From: Raineyella sp044508675
Lineage (GTDB): Bacteria > Actinomycetota > Actinomycetes > Propionibacteriales > Propionibacteriaceae
DNA length: 64,000 nt
Direction: 5' to 3'
Assembly: GCA_044508675.1 (NCBI GenBank)
Contig: JBIQHF010000001.1
Coordinates: 296,308-360,307, forward strand
The notes under the pieces were generated by a model. It made no database searches. It had not been told where the DNA came from and saw only the letters and a program-made list of their open reading frames with translations. Shown piece by piece: positions 26,502-38,886 of the stretch. Numbering within the stretch: position 1 is the stretch's first letter; each line of letters opens with the position of its first letter. A program made the translations under genes and the position numbers.

Positions 26502-26507
26502 TAGCCT
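26502..26507 (+). promoter_or_regulatory. Candidate -10 box (TAGCCT), leaderless hemY
   Basis: TAGCCT, 7 bases, then ATG 26515. There is no ribosome binding site, which fits a leaderless transcript for hemY-cobQ. Confidence 0.5.
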
Positions 26508-26514
26508 GCTGGCC

Positions 26515-27990
26515 ATGAAGCCCACCGCGTCCCCGACCGAGCCGACCGCCTCGCAGGCCCCTGAGTCCGGTCGTCACGTCACCGTCGTCGGGGCCGGAGT
26601 GGGCGGGTTGGTGGCCGCCCGCGACCTGGCCCGGGCCGGGCACCGGGTCACCGTCGTCGAGGCCGCCGACAGGATCGGCGGGCAGGTCCGCACGGCCGAC
26701 TTCGCCGGCCGCGTCGTCGACGTCGGTGCCGAGGCGGTCTTCGCCGCCCCTGCGCACCTGGCCGCGCTGGTCCGCGACCTCGGGCTGGCGGACTCCGCGC
26801 TCGGCGCCCACCGCGGCACCACGCTGCTCGGCCACCCGCGCGGCGCCCAGCCGATGCCGGCCGGGATCGGTCCGTCCGGCCCGACCCGGCTGATGCCGGT
26901 GGTCCGCTCGGGGATGCTGAGCCTGCCCGGGATGGTGCGGGCGGGACTGGAGCCGTTACTGGCCCGCCTGACGCCGCCGCTGCCGGCCGACCGGGATATC
27001 AGCGTGGGCGGTTTCCTCGCCTCGCGGTTCGGCCCGGAGGTGGTGCGCCGCTTCGTCGACCCGATGCTCGGCAGCCTGCACAGCGGTGACGTCGACCAGT
27101 TGTCGCTGCGCGGCACGGCGCCGCAGTTGGTTGCGGCGGCCGAGCACAACACCTCCCTGTTGCTGCGCCGGCCCCCCAAGCCCAGCACCAGTGGCCCGGG
27201 CTTCCTGACCTGGGCCGGCGGCCTGACCACGCTGACCGACGCCCTCGCCGCCGACGTCGTCGCCCACGGCGGGCAGGTCCGCACCGGGGTCGAGGTCCGC
27301 CAGGTCGTCCGGGTCCGCGGCCGCTGGCAGGTGCGTACGCAGGTCGGCGGGTTCGAGACCGACGCACTGGTGCTGGCTGCGCCGACCCGGGTGATCGCGG
27401 ACCTGCTCGCGCCGCTGCGCGGTAGCGCCGCCGAGGCCCTGCGCCAGCAGCGCGCCGCGTCGATCGCGAACGTCCTGCTGGCCCTGCCGACCGACCAGAT
27501 CTTCAGCCGCTCCTCGCGTCGCCGCGACCCGCTCCGGGTCACCCCGGAGACCAACGGCATCCTGTTGCCCTCCGATGCGCCCTGGACGATGAAGGCCGCC
27601 ACCTTCCTCACCACCAAGTGGCCGCACCTGCGCCTGACCACCGATGGCCTCGACGACAACACGTTCCTGGTCCGGATCTCCGCCGGCCGGGTCGGCCAGT
27701 ACGAGATCGACGACCTGGCCGACGACGCGCTGGTCGCCCGGCTGGTGGACGACCTGCGCCGCACCACCGGCGTGAGCGCCGACATCCGCGACGCCCTGGT
27801 GGTCCGCTGGCCCGAGGTCCCCCAGTGCGAGGTCGGACAGCCGGCCCGGATGGCGAAGCTGCGCGCCGACCTGGCCGAGAACATGCCTGCGCTGGCGCTC
27901 GCCGGCGGCGGGGTCGACGGGCTGGGGATGTCCTCGGTGGTCCGCTCCGGCCAGGCCGCGGCCGCGGCGATCCAGCGATTCCTCCCCTGA
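26515..27990 (+). CDS. hemY: Coproporphyrinogen/protoporphyrinogen oxidase (HemY type)
   Basis: A 491-residue FAD protein. The dinucleotide motif VVGAGVGGLVAARDLARAGH lies at about residues 23-42, followed by VVEAADRIGGQVRT, the second FAD signature. C-terminal GGGVDGLGMSSVVRSGQAAA is the closing FAD motif of the family. In actinobacteria HemY oxidises coproporphyrinogen III to coproporphyrin III with O2. Its stop overlaps the cobQ start (TGATG), which ties haem and cobalamin enzymes in one message. HemY lacks hem neighbours here, so assignment rests on sequence; another FAD amine-oxidase-like role is less likely. Confidence 0.82.
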   Translation: MKPTASPTEPTASQAPESGRHVTVVGAGVGGLVAARDLARAGHRVTVVEAADRIGGQVRTADFAGRVVDVGAEAVFAAPAHLAALVRDLGLADSALGAHRGTTLLGHPRGAQPMPAGIGPSGPTRLMPVVRSGMLSLPGMVRAGLEPLLARLTPPLPADRDISVGGFLASRFGPEVVRRFVDPMLGSLHSGDVDQLSLRGTAPQLVAAAEHNTSLLLRRPPKPSTSGPGFLTWAGGLTTLTDALAADVVAHGGQVRTGVEVRQVVRVRGRWQVRTQVGGFETDALVLAAPTRVIADLLAPLRGSAAEALRQQRAASIANVLLALPTDQIFSRSSRRRDPLRVTPETNGILLPSDAPWTMKAATFLTTKWPHLRLTTDGLDDNTFLVRISAGRVGQYEIDDLADDALVARLVDDLRRTTGVSADIRDALVVRWPEVPQCEVGQPARMAKLRADLAENMPALALAGGGVDGLGMSSVVRSGQAAAAAIQRFLP

Positions 27991-29456
27991 TGGCCGGCGT
28001 GCTGGTCGCCGGGACCTCGTCGGACGCCGGAAAGTCCCTGCTCGTCACCGGACTGTGCCGGGCCCTGGCCCGTCGGGGCGTCCGCGTCGCCCCGTTCAAG
28101 GCTCAGAACATGTCGAACAACTCGATGGTGGTCGACGGGCCGGACGGGCGCGCCGGCGAGATCGGCCGGGCGCAGTGGCTGCAGGCCCGGGCCGCCCGCC
28201 TGGAACCGACGGTCGACATGAACCCGGTCCTGCTCAAGCCCTCGAGCGACCGACGCTCCCACGTGGTGCTGCGCGGGCGCCCGTACGGCACCCTGGAGGC
28301 CGGCCAGTACGCCCACGGCCGGACCGCGCTGATGCAGGCGGCCTGGGGGGCGTACGAGGCGCTGGCGGAGTCGTACGACCTGGTCGTCTGCGAGGGCGCC
28401 GGATCGCCGGCCGAGATCAACCTGCGGGCCGGCGACTACGTCAACATGGGCCTGGCCCGGCGCTACCGGATGCCGGTCGCGCTGGTCGGCGACATCGACC
28501 GGGGCGGCATGCTCGCCGCGGTGTACGGCACCTGGGGGCTGCTCGACCCGGAGGACCGGGCACTGCTGGCCGGCTACGTGGTGAACAAGTTCCGCGGCGA
28601 CGTCGCGGTGCTGCAGCCGGGCCTCGACACCCTCACCGAGCGCTGCGGCCTGCCATGCTTCGGCGTCATCCCGTGGCTGGACGGGGTGTGGCTGGACAGC
28701 GAGGACACCCTGAAGCTGCCCGCCCCGGCGCCCGGGCCGGTGACCGGCCCGCGGCTGTCGGTCGCCGTGGTCCGGCTGCCGCGGGTCTCGAACGCCACTG
28801 ACATCGACGCGCTGGGTGCCGAACCGGGCCTGGACCTGGCCATCACCACCCGGCCCGACGTGCTCGCCGCCGCCGACCTGGTAGTCGTGCCGGGCAGCCG
28901 CGCCACGCTCAGCGACCTCGGCTGGCTGCGCCGCCACGGCCTGGACCTGGTGCTGGCGGAGCGGGCCGCGGCCGGCCGGCCGGTGGTGGGCATCTGCGGC
29001 GGCTACCAGCTGCTGGGTCGTACGATCGCCGACCCGTCGGGCGTGGAGTCCTCCGGTCCCGGCGTACGCGTCGACGGGCTCGGCCTGCTGCCGGTCGACA
29101 CGGTCTTCCGCGCAGAGAAGTCGCTGGGACGCCCACGCGGGGAGTGGGCCGGCCATCCGGTGGTCGGCTACGAGATCCACCACGGTGTCGCGACGGTCGG
29201 GGCCGGTGCCGAACCATTCCTGGACGGGGCCCGGGCCGGCGCGGTGTTCGGCACGATGTGGCACGGCACGATGGAGGTCGACGCGTTCCGGCGGGCCTTC
29301 CTGGCCGAGGTCGCGGCGCTGGCCGGATCGTCCTGGCGGCCCACGGCGGAGGCGCCCGGCTTCGACGAGCGCCGGGAGGCGATGATCGACTCCCTGGCCG
29401 ACGCGATCGAGGAGCACGCCCCAGGGCTGGTCGAGTTGGCGGAGGCCCAGGCCTGA
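27990..29456 (+). CDS. cobQ: Cobyric acid synthase CobQ
   Basis: A 488-residue glutamine-dependent amidotransferase. The N-terminal ATP domain starts LVAGTSSDAGKSLLVTGLCRAL, then KAQNMSNNS and GDIDRGGM, all CobQ hallmarks. The C-terminal class I glutaminase-like domain has the nucleophile Cys in VVGICGGYQLLG and His in GYEIHHG. It amidates four side chains of adenosylcobyrinic a,c-diamide. It is translationally coupled to hemY. Length is normal for the family. Confidence 0.95.
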   Translation: MAGVLVAGTSSDAGKSLLVTGLCRALARRGVRVAPFKAQNMSNNSMVVDGPDGRAGEIGRAQWLQARAARLEPTVDMNPVLLKPSSDRRSHVVLRGRPYGTLEAGQYAHGRTALMQAAWGAYEALAESYDLVVCEGAGSPAEINLRAGDYVNMGLARRYRMPVALVGDIDRGGMLAAVYGTWGLLDPEDRALLAGYVVNKFRGDVAVLQPGLDTLTERCGLPCFGVIPWLDGVWLDSEDTLKLPAPAPGPVTGPRLSVAVVRLPRVSNATDIDALGAEPGLDLAITTRPDVLAAADLVVVPGSRATLSDLGWLRRHGLDLVLAERAAAGRPVVGICGGYQLLGRTIADPSGVESSGPGVRVDGLGLLPVDTVFRAEKSLGRPRGEWAGHPVVGYEIHHGVATVGAGAEPFLDGARAGAVFGTMWHGTMEVDAFRRAFLAEVAALAGSSWRPTAEAPGFDERREAMIDSLADAIEEHAPGLVELAEAQA

Positions 29457-29458
29457 GC

Positions 29459-29510
29459 GTTCCAGATTCCGAGGTGTTCCAGTATCATGAACATGTGGCC
29501 AATCTGGAAC
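29459..29510 (+). promoter_or_regulatory. Nested inverted repeats over the start of the toxin-antitoxin operon
   Basis: GTTCCAGATT (29459-29468) and AATCTGGAAC (29501-29510) form a perfect 10-bp outer inverted repeat. TGTTC (29475-29479) and GAACA (29489-29493) form an inner one. They sit across the candidate start codons, as expected for an operator bound by the HTH antitoxin (autoregulation). Confidence 0.5.
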
Positions 29511-30475
29511 AACGGGGCTCAGGCCGTGCCGAGAAACTCGCGCACGACGTCGAGCGGTCCCTGCGCAACGAGGGCGTCGACGCAACCTGGTTTGCCGAGC
29601 CCCTGGCAGACACCGGACGGGATGGGGTTCTGCGGGTTCGCTGGGAAGGAGGCGACCATGAATTCCCCGTCATCATCAAGGCGTACGTACGGCCCGCCCA
29701 ACTGCTACTCCGGGACCACCCCGGTCCCGGAACCATCCTCATGACCGACTACGTCACTGACCGGCTAGCCACCGTCCTTCGGCAGAACGGTTGGCAGGGG
29801 TTCGCTGACGCCGCTGGCAACGCCTCGCTCGTCGCCCCGGGCCTGTTCGTGAAGATCACCGGGCAACCGCGCCCCAAGGACTCCGCACCGGCGACGCTGC
29901 CCTTCAGCAGGACCGGACTTCCGGTGACGTTCGCCCTCCTCGTCGCCCAGCAACGTGGGGAGGAATGGACACAGCGACGCCTTACTGACGCCAGCAACTC
30001 CTCGCTGGGAACCGTCAATCGGGTCCTGCGGTCATTGCGTGAATCCGATCCCTCACCTGAATTGCTGCGCACCCAGTGGATCGCCAGCTATCTCGCGGTC
30101 CAGCCCCAGGCCTGGCCGACAGAGCGCTACTCCTCACGCACCTGGTCATCGGTGACCGATGTGCTCTCAGCCCACCTGCCACCCGGAAGCTTGATCAGCT
30201 CTGAACTTGCGGCGTACGCCAAGGGTGCCTCGATCCGACCAACCACGGTCCTCCTCTACTGCCCGGAGCCCTCCCGTACGACCCTGATCACCGAGGGCCG
30301 GCTACGTCGGGACCCCGAGGGGTCGATCCACCTACGCTCGGCCTTCTGGTCACCCGAGGTCTTCGCCGACGCCACTGAGGCACCGCCGTTCCTGGTCCAG
30401 GCGGACCTGTTGTCGGAGGATGATCCGCGCCTGACCGCCCTCGCTCGCGACATCGAGGACATATGGAACGGCTAG
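29474..30475 (+). CDS. AbiEi-family antitoxin (type IV TA) with REase-like and HTH domains
   Basis: About 333 residues. An N-terminal nuclease-like fold (FPVIIKAY; DAAGNASL near residue 115) is followed by a winged HTH around RRLTDASNSSLGTVNRVLRSL (about residues 175-195) and a C-terminal domain with STYSSRTW-like and LPPGSLISSELAAY stretches. This is the layout of the larger AbiEi-type antitoxins, which repress their operon and counter a nucleotidyltransferase toxin. The start is uncertain: GTG 29474 or GTG 29495 are both in frame, with no good ribosome binding site. It overlaps the toxin gene by 13 bases. Third codon positions are less GC-rich than in neighbours, hinting at transfer. Confidence 0.72.
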   Translation: MFQYHEHVANLEQRGSGRAEKLAHDVERSLRNEGVDATWFAEPLADTGRDGVLRVRWEGGDHEFPVIIKAYVRPAQLLLRDHPGPGTILMTDYVTDRLATVLRQNGWQGFADAAGNASLVAPGLFVKITGQPRPKDSAPATLPFSRTGLPVTFALLVAQQRGEEWTQRRLTDASNSSLGTVNRVLRSLRESDPSPELLRTQWIASYLAVQPQAWPTERYSSRTWSSVTDVLSAHLPPGSLISSELAAYAKGASIRPTTVLLYCPEPSRTTLITEGRLRRDPEGSIHLRSAFWSPEVFADATEAPPFLVQADLLSEDDPRLTALARDIEDIWNG

Positions 30476-31287
30476 ACCTGACCGGACGTGAGGGAATCCC
30501 TGTCCCCGAGGCTGTAATCGCCGTGCTGGTCGATCGCGCCCGGACAACCGGCCTCGACCTCCTCCTGATCGGTGCGGCAGCGCGCGATCTAGTGGTGCAT
30601 GGCCCCGTCAACCAGACGGCGGTCCGCGCGACCCTGGATGTGGACGTGGCTGTCGCTGTCAGCGGCCGCGGCGACTTTGAAGCCTTCACCTCAGGGCTGG
30701 AGTCGATGCGAGGAGCCCAGCACAAGTTCAAGGTGCTCGGGATCGAGATCGATGTCGTCCCCTTCGGCGGTATCGAGAAGGAGCGAAGCGTGACGTTCTC
30801 TGACGGTCACCTGCTCGACGTCAGCGGGATCGCAGAGGCCGCACAGACAGCGGTCGCTGTTCGCCTTCCCGGAGGAACCGAGGTGAAGGTCGCCTCACTT
30901 CCGGCACAGGCGGCCCTGAAAATCCTGGCCTGGCGTGACCGCCGGTCCGACAGCACCAAGGATGCCCACGACCTCCAATCCATTCTGACCGCCGCCTCCG
31001 AGGGACCGTACGAAGATGCCACCTGGGAGGATCCGCGAGCTCTGGAAGCCACAGAGGCTGACATTCTTCTCGCCGGGCCATACCGCGCCGGCTACCTGGC
31101 AGCGGCGCCGTTCACGCCTGAGCACGCGGTAGCGGTGACTGACGTCTTGGACGACCTTCGGCTCCGCCAGGCGCTTGCGAAGGACATGGGTTCACCGTCC
31201 AGCCTCGAGATCCTCGAGGCCTTCCGTGCTGGCTTTCACGATGGCCTGCCCGACATTCCCTCTGGACACCGCTCCGGTCGCGTGTGA
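30463..31287 (+). CDS. AbiEii-like nucleotidyltransferase toxin
   Basis: A 274-residue protein. LLLIGAAARDLV near residue 36 and the DVDVAVAV metal motif near residue 60 form the nucleotidyltransferase core; IEIDVVPFGG adds the third acidic position, and LPAQAALKILAWRDRRSDSTKDAHDL is the conserved helix of AbiEii/MenA-type proteins. Such toxins add nucleotides to tRNA or other targets and block growth, often aborting phage infection. The AbiEi-like partner overlaps upstream. GAAxRD replaces the more common GGxALR motif, so the substrate may differ. Confidence 0.75.
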   Translation: MERLDLTGREGIPVPEAVIAVLVDRARTTGLDLLLIGAAARDLVVHGPVNQTAVRATLDVDVAVAVSGRGDFEAFTSGLESMRGAQHKFKVLGIEIDVVPFGGIEKERSVTFSDGHLLDVSGIAEAAQTAVAVRLPGGTEVKVASLPAQAALKILAWRDRRSDSTKDAHDLQSILTAASEGPYEDATWEDPRALEATEADILLAGPYRAGYLAAAPFTPEHAVAVTDVLDDLRLRQALAKDMGSPSSLEILEAFRAGFHDGLPDIPSGHRSGRV

Positions 31288-31325
31288 AAGTCAAGGTCCA
31301 CGTACGTCACTCCAGGAGCCGCCCC

Positions 31326-31958
31326 ATGTCGAAGATCACCGCCGCCGCTTGGTCACGCCCGGAGGCCGAGCGCCCCGGCACCACCCTGGTCGTCGCCCTG
31401 CACGGTCGCGGCGCCGACGAGTCCTCGATCATCGGGATCGCCGGCCTGATGCCCGCGTCGGTGACGGTGGCGGCCCCGCGGGGTCCGATCCAGGTCGGCG
31501 ACGGCTGGACGTGGTTCGAGAACCAGGGCATCGGCCGTCCGTTGGAGTCCTCGATCAAGGGGACCGCCGACGCGCTGCTGGCCTGGCTGGATGAGGTCGC
31601 CGAGCCGCACAGCCGCGTGGTCCTGCTGGGCTTCTCCGGCGGCACGGCGATGTCCGGCGGGCTGCTGTTCACCGCTCCGGAGCGCTTCGCCGGCGCGGTG
31701 CTGCTGTCGGGCACCCTGCCGTGGGACGCCGGGCTCGAGGCACCCGAGGTACTGCTGTCGGGCATGCCGATCTTCTGGAGCATCGACCCCGAGGACAGCG
31801 TGATCCCCGCCGAGCTGGCCGCCCGCAGCCACACCTGGCTGGTCGAGCAGTCCGGCGCCGACATCACCGAACGCACCTACCCCGGGGTCGGGCACGGCAT
31901 CAGCCAGCAGGAGGCCGAGGACGTCGCCGCCTTCGTCGGTGACATCGCGCAGGACTGA
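31326..31958 (+). CDS. Phospholipase/carboxylesterase family hydrolase
   Basis: A 210-residue alpha/beta hydrolase. ALHGRGADE near residue 25 forms the oxyanion region; nucleophile Ser104 is in GFSGG, the acid is probably Asp in SIDPEDSVIP, and the His is in GVGHGIS. Length and motifs match the small phospholipase/carboxylesterase family (YpfH/EstB-like), which cleaves short-chain esters. AGGAG lies 9 bases before ATG 31326. It is followed after 13 bases by a lipoprotein gene, perhaps co-transcribed. Confidence 0.82.
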   Translation: MSKITAAAWSRPEAERPGTTLVVALHGRGADESSIIGIAGLMPASVTVAAPRGPIQVGDGWTWFENQGIGRPLESSIKGTADALLAWLDEVAEPHSRVVLLGFSGGTAMSGGLLFTAPERFAGAVLLSGTLPWDAGLEAPEVLLSGMPIFWSIDPEDSVIPAELAARSHTWLVEQSGADITERTYPGVGHGISQQEAEDVAAFVGDIAQD

Positions 31959-31971
31959 GGAGAGCGATCCC

Positions 31972-32514
31972 ATGACGATCACGCCATCGTCCCGGCTCGT
32001 TCTCGGGTCACTGATCATCCCGCTCGCGCTGCTTGCCGGCGGCTGCGCCGGCAACAACCAGGGCGCCGCGCCCACCACCCCCTCCCCCTCGGCCACGCAG
32101 ACCTCGGAGGCGCAGACCTCGGAGGCGCCCCCCGCGGCCACCCCCGAGCCGACGTCGGCCCCGACGGCTGCACCCCAGCCGGGTGACCGTACGGTCGGCC
32201 CGGACCAGGAGATCACGATCAGCGAAGCCGGATCGACCGACGTCCAGTGCGACGGCGGCACGGTGAGGATCACGGCCAACGATGCCGCCGTCACCGTCAC
32301 CGGCAGCTGCGACACGATCGAGATCGAGGGCAGCGGGACCACCCTGCAGGCCGACGCGGTGCGTGAGCTCAAGATCGAGGGCAACAACACCGCGGCCACC
32401 CTTGCCTCGGTGACCGAGAAGCTCAAGGTCGAGGGCACCGGCAACGCGGTGACGTTCGGCTCCGGCAGCCCGAGGATCGAGCAGAAGAGCGGGAACACCA
32501 CTACTTCCGGATAG
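31972..32514 (+). CDS. DUF3060-type lipoprotein
   Basis: A 180-residue exported protein. A signal peptide with lipobox LAGGC (Cys near residue 25) is followed by a Thr/Pro/Ser/Ala-rich linker to about residue 70. The rest is a repeat-rich beta domain with NDAAVTVTGSCDTIEIEGSG and NNTAATLASVTEKLKVEGTGN, the pattern of DUF3060, thought to form a small beta-solenoid. It is anchored to the outer face of the membrane; function unknown. Confidence 0.82.
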   Translation: MTITPSSRLVLGSLIIPLALLAGGCAGNNQGAAPTTPSPSATQTSEAQTSEAPPAATPEPTSAPTAAPQPGDRTVGPDQEITISEAGSTDVQCDGGTVRITANDAAVTVTGSCDTIEIEGSGTTLQADAVRELKIEGNNTAATLASVTEKLKVEGTGNAVTFGSGSPRIEQKSGNTTTSG

Positions 32515-32600
32515 GGCGGTGGGAGACCGGCCTACAAGGGGTCGGGTCCGGCAGTCCGGTCAGGTCCGAGGCCCCGCTTCCGGGATGGGACGATGACCGC

Positions 32601-33371
32601 ATGGTCAGCACAATCCTCGTGATCGGCATCGGCACCGGCGATCCCGGCCTCCTCACGTACGAGGCGGTCGAGGCGCTGCGCCGGGTCGACGTGTTCCTGG
32701 TCGCCGACAAGGGCGGCGCCCGCCATGACCTGGTCGAGGCACGCCGGGTGCTGTGCGAGCACGCCATCGGCGCCGCGCACCCGTACCGGTTCATCGAGGT
32801 GCCCGACCCCCAGCGGGGCCCCGATGCCGAGCGCGACGCCGCCCAGTACCACGCCGGCGTACGCGACTGGCACGCGGCCCGGGTCGAGGCGTACGCGACG
32901 ATCATCGACGGGCTGCCGGCCGACACAGTGCTCGGTTTTCTGGTCTGGGGTGACCCGGCGTTCTACGACTCCAGCCTGCGGATCGTCGAGGCGCTGCGGG
33001 AGCGGGTCGGCCCGTTCGACGTGCGGGTGATACCCGGGATCAGCGCCCCGCAATTGCTCGCCGCTCGGCACGCGATCCCGCTGAATCGGATCGGTGTCCC
33101 CATCCACATCACCACCGGGCGGCGGCTGGTCAAGGAGTACTCCGCCGACCTGGGCGACGTGGTGGTGATGCTCGACGGGCACCTGGCCTGCCGCGACCTG
33201 GTCGAGGCCCACCCGGCCCTGACGATCTACTGGGGCGCCTACCTGGGGGGGCCGGACGAGGTGCTGCGCTCCGGCCGGCTGGCCGAGGTGATCGACGAGC
33301 TGGTCACGCTGCGCGCCGAGTTGCGCGAGCAGCACGGCTGGGTGATGGACACGTACCTGCTGCGGCCCTGA
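32601..33371 (+). CDS. cobF: Precorrin-6A synthase (deacetylating) CobF
   Basis: A 256-residue SAM-dependent tetrapyrrole methylase. It begins ILVIGIGTGDPGLLTYEA, has GFLVWGDPAFYDSSLRIVE near residue 115 and PGISAPQLLAARH near residue 148, as in CobF. It methylates C1 of precorrin-5 and removes the C20-derived acetyl unit in the aerobic pathway, which fits the CobG present nearby. ATG 32601 is preceded by an in-frame-incompatible ATG and no clear ribosome binding site. Confidence 0.93.
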   Translation: MVSTILVIGIGTGDPGLLTYEAVEALRRVDVFLVADKGGARHDLVEARRVLCEHAIGAAHPYRFIEVPDPQRGPDAERDAAQYHAGVRDWHAARVEAYATIIDGLPADTVLGFLVWGDPAFYDSSLRIVEALRERVGPFDVRVIPGISAPQLLAARHAIPLNRIGVPIHITTGRRLVKEYSADLGDVVVMLDGHLACRDLVEAHPALTIYWGAYLGGPDEVLRSGRLAEVIDELVTLRAELREQHGWVMDTYLLRP

Positions 33372-33455
33372 AACAGGCGCCCTTGGGCAACAGCCGGAGG
33401 TTTGGAGATGGGTCTTCGCGCCGTCGACACCTCTACGACGCCGCTCTACCCTTGA

Positions 33456-33468
33456 ATCAATCATTGAT
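33456..33468. promoter_or_regulatory. 13-bp palindrome upstream of the FAD oxidase gene
   Basis: ATCAAT-C-ATTGAT, an AT-rich palindrome in a GC-rich gap (33372-33533), 66 bases before the oxidase start. Candidate operator. Confidence 0.35.
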
Positions 33469-33533
33469 GGTGTTCGGGGCCCTGCCTCGGTCCACCCCGA
33501 GGTTCGCGCCGCGGCGAACAAGTCGGAGGTGTC

Positions 33534-34904
33534 ATGAACGCTCAGATGATCGAGACCCTGCGGGCTTCGGTGACCGGCCCTGTCGTTACCCCGGGTGACC
33601 CCGGCTATGACGAGGCGAGAAAAGTCTACAACTTCATGATCGACCGCCATCCCGCCGCGGTCGTGACCTGCCGGACCACCGACGACGTCGTCGCCGTGGT
33701 GCGACAGGCCGCCGAGACGGGTATGGACCTGGCCGTCCGCGGTGGCTCGCACAGCGTTCCCGGCTTCGGCACGGGGGACGACGCGCTGGTCGCCGATCTC
33801 TCCGGTCTCTCCTCGGTGACGGTGGATCCGTCGAACCGGACGGCCCGCGTCGGCGGCGGGGTGACCTGGGGAGGGTTCAACGACGCCGCGGGCGAACACG
33901 GGCTGGCGACCACCGGCGGGATCATCTCCACGACCGGGGTAGGTGGTCTCACGCTCGGAGGCGGGATCGGCTATCTGGCCCGGGCACACGGGCTCTCCAT
34001 CGACAATCTCCTCCAGGCCCGGGTCGTCACCGCCGACGGCTCCACGGTGACCGCTAGCGAGAAGGAACACCCGGACCTGTTCTGGGCGCTGCGCGGTGGC
34101 GGCGGCAACTTCGGGGTGGTGACGGAGTTCACCTTCCGGATGCATCCGGTGGGCCAGATCTACGGCGGTCCGATGTTCTTCGAGTTGTCCGACGGGGCTG
34201 ACGTCCTGGCGCACTTCAACGAGTTCATCAAGACAGCACCACGTGAGTACGGGGGCTTTCCCGCGTTTCAGATCGCGCCGCCCCTGCCCTTCGTGCCCGA
34301 GAACCGGGTCGGTGAACCGTTCGTCGCCGTCGTCTCCTGCTGGACCGGCTCGCCGGATGACGGTGAAAAGGTACTGCAGCGGTTCCGGGACGTCGCCAAA
34401 CCCGTCGCGGAGATGATCGGGCCGATGCCGTACGCCGCGCTCAACAGTGCCTTCGATGCCTTGGTACCTCGTGGCCTGCAGCACTACTGGAAGACAGCCT
34501 TTGCAGCGGATCTCTCCCCGGACCTGATCCGGGCGCACCTGGAGCACGGGCCGAAGGTGCCGGTCGTCAACTCGACCGTGCACCTGTACTCGATCAACGG
34601 CGCCTGCCACGACGTGGCGGCCGACGCGACAGCCTTCGGACACCGTGATGCCACGTACGCGATGGTGATCGCGGGGATGTGGCCCGACCCCGCGGACAAC
34701 GAGGCCAACAAGCAATGGGTGCGCGACTACTACGCAGCCATTGCGCCGTATTCGGACGCGGGTGGGTACATCAACTTCGCCTCGGCCGATGACCAGTCCA
34801 AGGTCGCGGCCAACTACGGCGCCAGCTACGAGCGCCTACGGGAAGTGAAGCGCCAATACGACCCGGACAACCTCTTCCACCTCAACCAGAACATCCAACC
34901 CTGA
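33534..34904 (+). CDS. BBE-type FAD-linked oxidoreductase
   Basis: A 456-residue PCMH-fold flavoprotein. RGGSHSVPGFG near residue 65 contains the His that usually carries covalent FAD; TTGVGGLTLGGGIGYLARAHG near residue 140 is the second FAD region, but the usual Cys of bicovalent members is not there. The C-terminal BBE segment ends YERLREVKRQYDPDNLFHLNQN. Members oxidise sugars, alkaloids or aromatic alcohols with O2. GGAGGT lies 5 bases before ATG. Codon use is slightly less GC-rich than the cob genes around it, so it may be a later insertion. Confidence 0.85.
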   Translation: MNAQMIETLRASVTGPVVTPGDPGYDEARKVYNFMIDRHPAAVVTCRTTDDVVAVVRQAAETGMDLAVRGGSHSVPGFGTGDDALVADLSGLSSVTVDPSNRTARVGGGVTWGGFNDAAGEHGLATTGGIISTTGVGGLTLGGGIGYLARAHGLSIDNLLQARVVTADGSTVTASEKEHPDLFWALRGGGGNFGVVTEFTFRMHPVGQIYGGPMFFELSDGADVLAHFNEFIKTAPREYGGFPAFQIAPPLPFVPENRVGEPFVAVVSCWTGSPDDGEKVLQRFRDVAKPVAEMIGPMPYAALNSAFDALVPRGLQHYWKTAFAADLSPDLIRAHLEHGPKVPVVNSTVHLYSINGACHDVAADATAFGHRDATYAMVIAGMWPDPADNEANKQWVRDYYAAIAPYSDAGGYINFASADDQSKVAANYGASYERLREVKRQYDPDNLFHLNQNIQP

Positions 34905-34928
34905 GCCCGGTCGGTCCCGCTGGCCGTC

Positions 34929-34947
34929 CCCCGACGATGGGTCGGGG
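34929..34947. terminator. Stem-loop after the FAD oxidase gene
   Basis: CCCCGAC-GATGG-GTCGGGG, a perfect 7-bp stem with a 5-base loop, 25 bases after the oxidase stop. No T-run follows. Confidence 0.4.
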
Positions 34948-34976
34948 ATGGACCGGCGGACCGGCATCCATGGTCC

Positions 34977-35020
34977 CGGTTCTTGATCACCCGTCGTCCT
35001 GCACGGAGGATCGAGAACCG
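34977..35020. terminator. 12-bp stem-loop between the convergent FAD oxidase and cobN genes
   Basis: CGGTTCTTGATC (34977-34988) pairs with GATCGAGAACCG (35009-35020) with one G-U pair. It lies in the 210-base gap between two convergent genes and may stop transcription from either side. Confidence 0.4.
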
Positions 35021-35114
35021 AGCCGCGCGGGAACACGGGTAGTCAAGGACTCAGAACCCAGAACCACGCGCAATCAGGAACCCGGAGACGAGCAACCCCC
35101 ACCCACGTCCCGGC

Positions 35115-38762
<3,648 letters not shown>

Positions 38763-38788
38763 GGGACTCCTCGTCAGGGGGTGGCGTC

Positions 38789-38794
38789 ATCCTA
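38789..38794 (-). promoter_or_regulatory. Candidate -10 box (TAGGAT) for cobN
   Basis: TAGGAT on the minus strand, 26 bases before the GTG start of cobN and upstream of its GAGGAG ribosome binding site. Gives a short leadered transcript. Confidence 0.4.
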
Positions 38795-38873
38795 ACGAGC
38801 ACGGCCGCCATCCGGGGCGTGCCGCGGGAACGAGTGTTGCGGGGAACCGGCCGACGCCGTCACCGCGGCCCCC

Positions 38874-38879
38874 TAGGAT
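38874..38879 (+). promoter_or_regulatory. Candidate -10 box (TAGGAT), leaderless cobG
   Basis: TAGGAT, then 7 bases, then ATG 38887; no ribosome binding site. The same spacing is seen at hemY. Confidence 0.5.
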
Positions 38880-38886
38880 CACCCCC

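Noticed and set aside
29144..29473. Upstream extension of the AbiEi-like gene
   Set aside because: The extra 110 codons run antisense-like within cobQ's frame space, are Arg/Gly-rich and have no match to the antitoxin family.
26574..29585. 1003-codon minus-strand frame opposite hemY and cobQ
   Set aside because: Antisense shadow of two well-supported enzymes.
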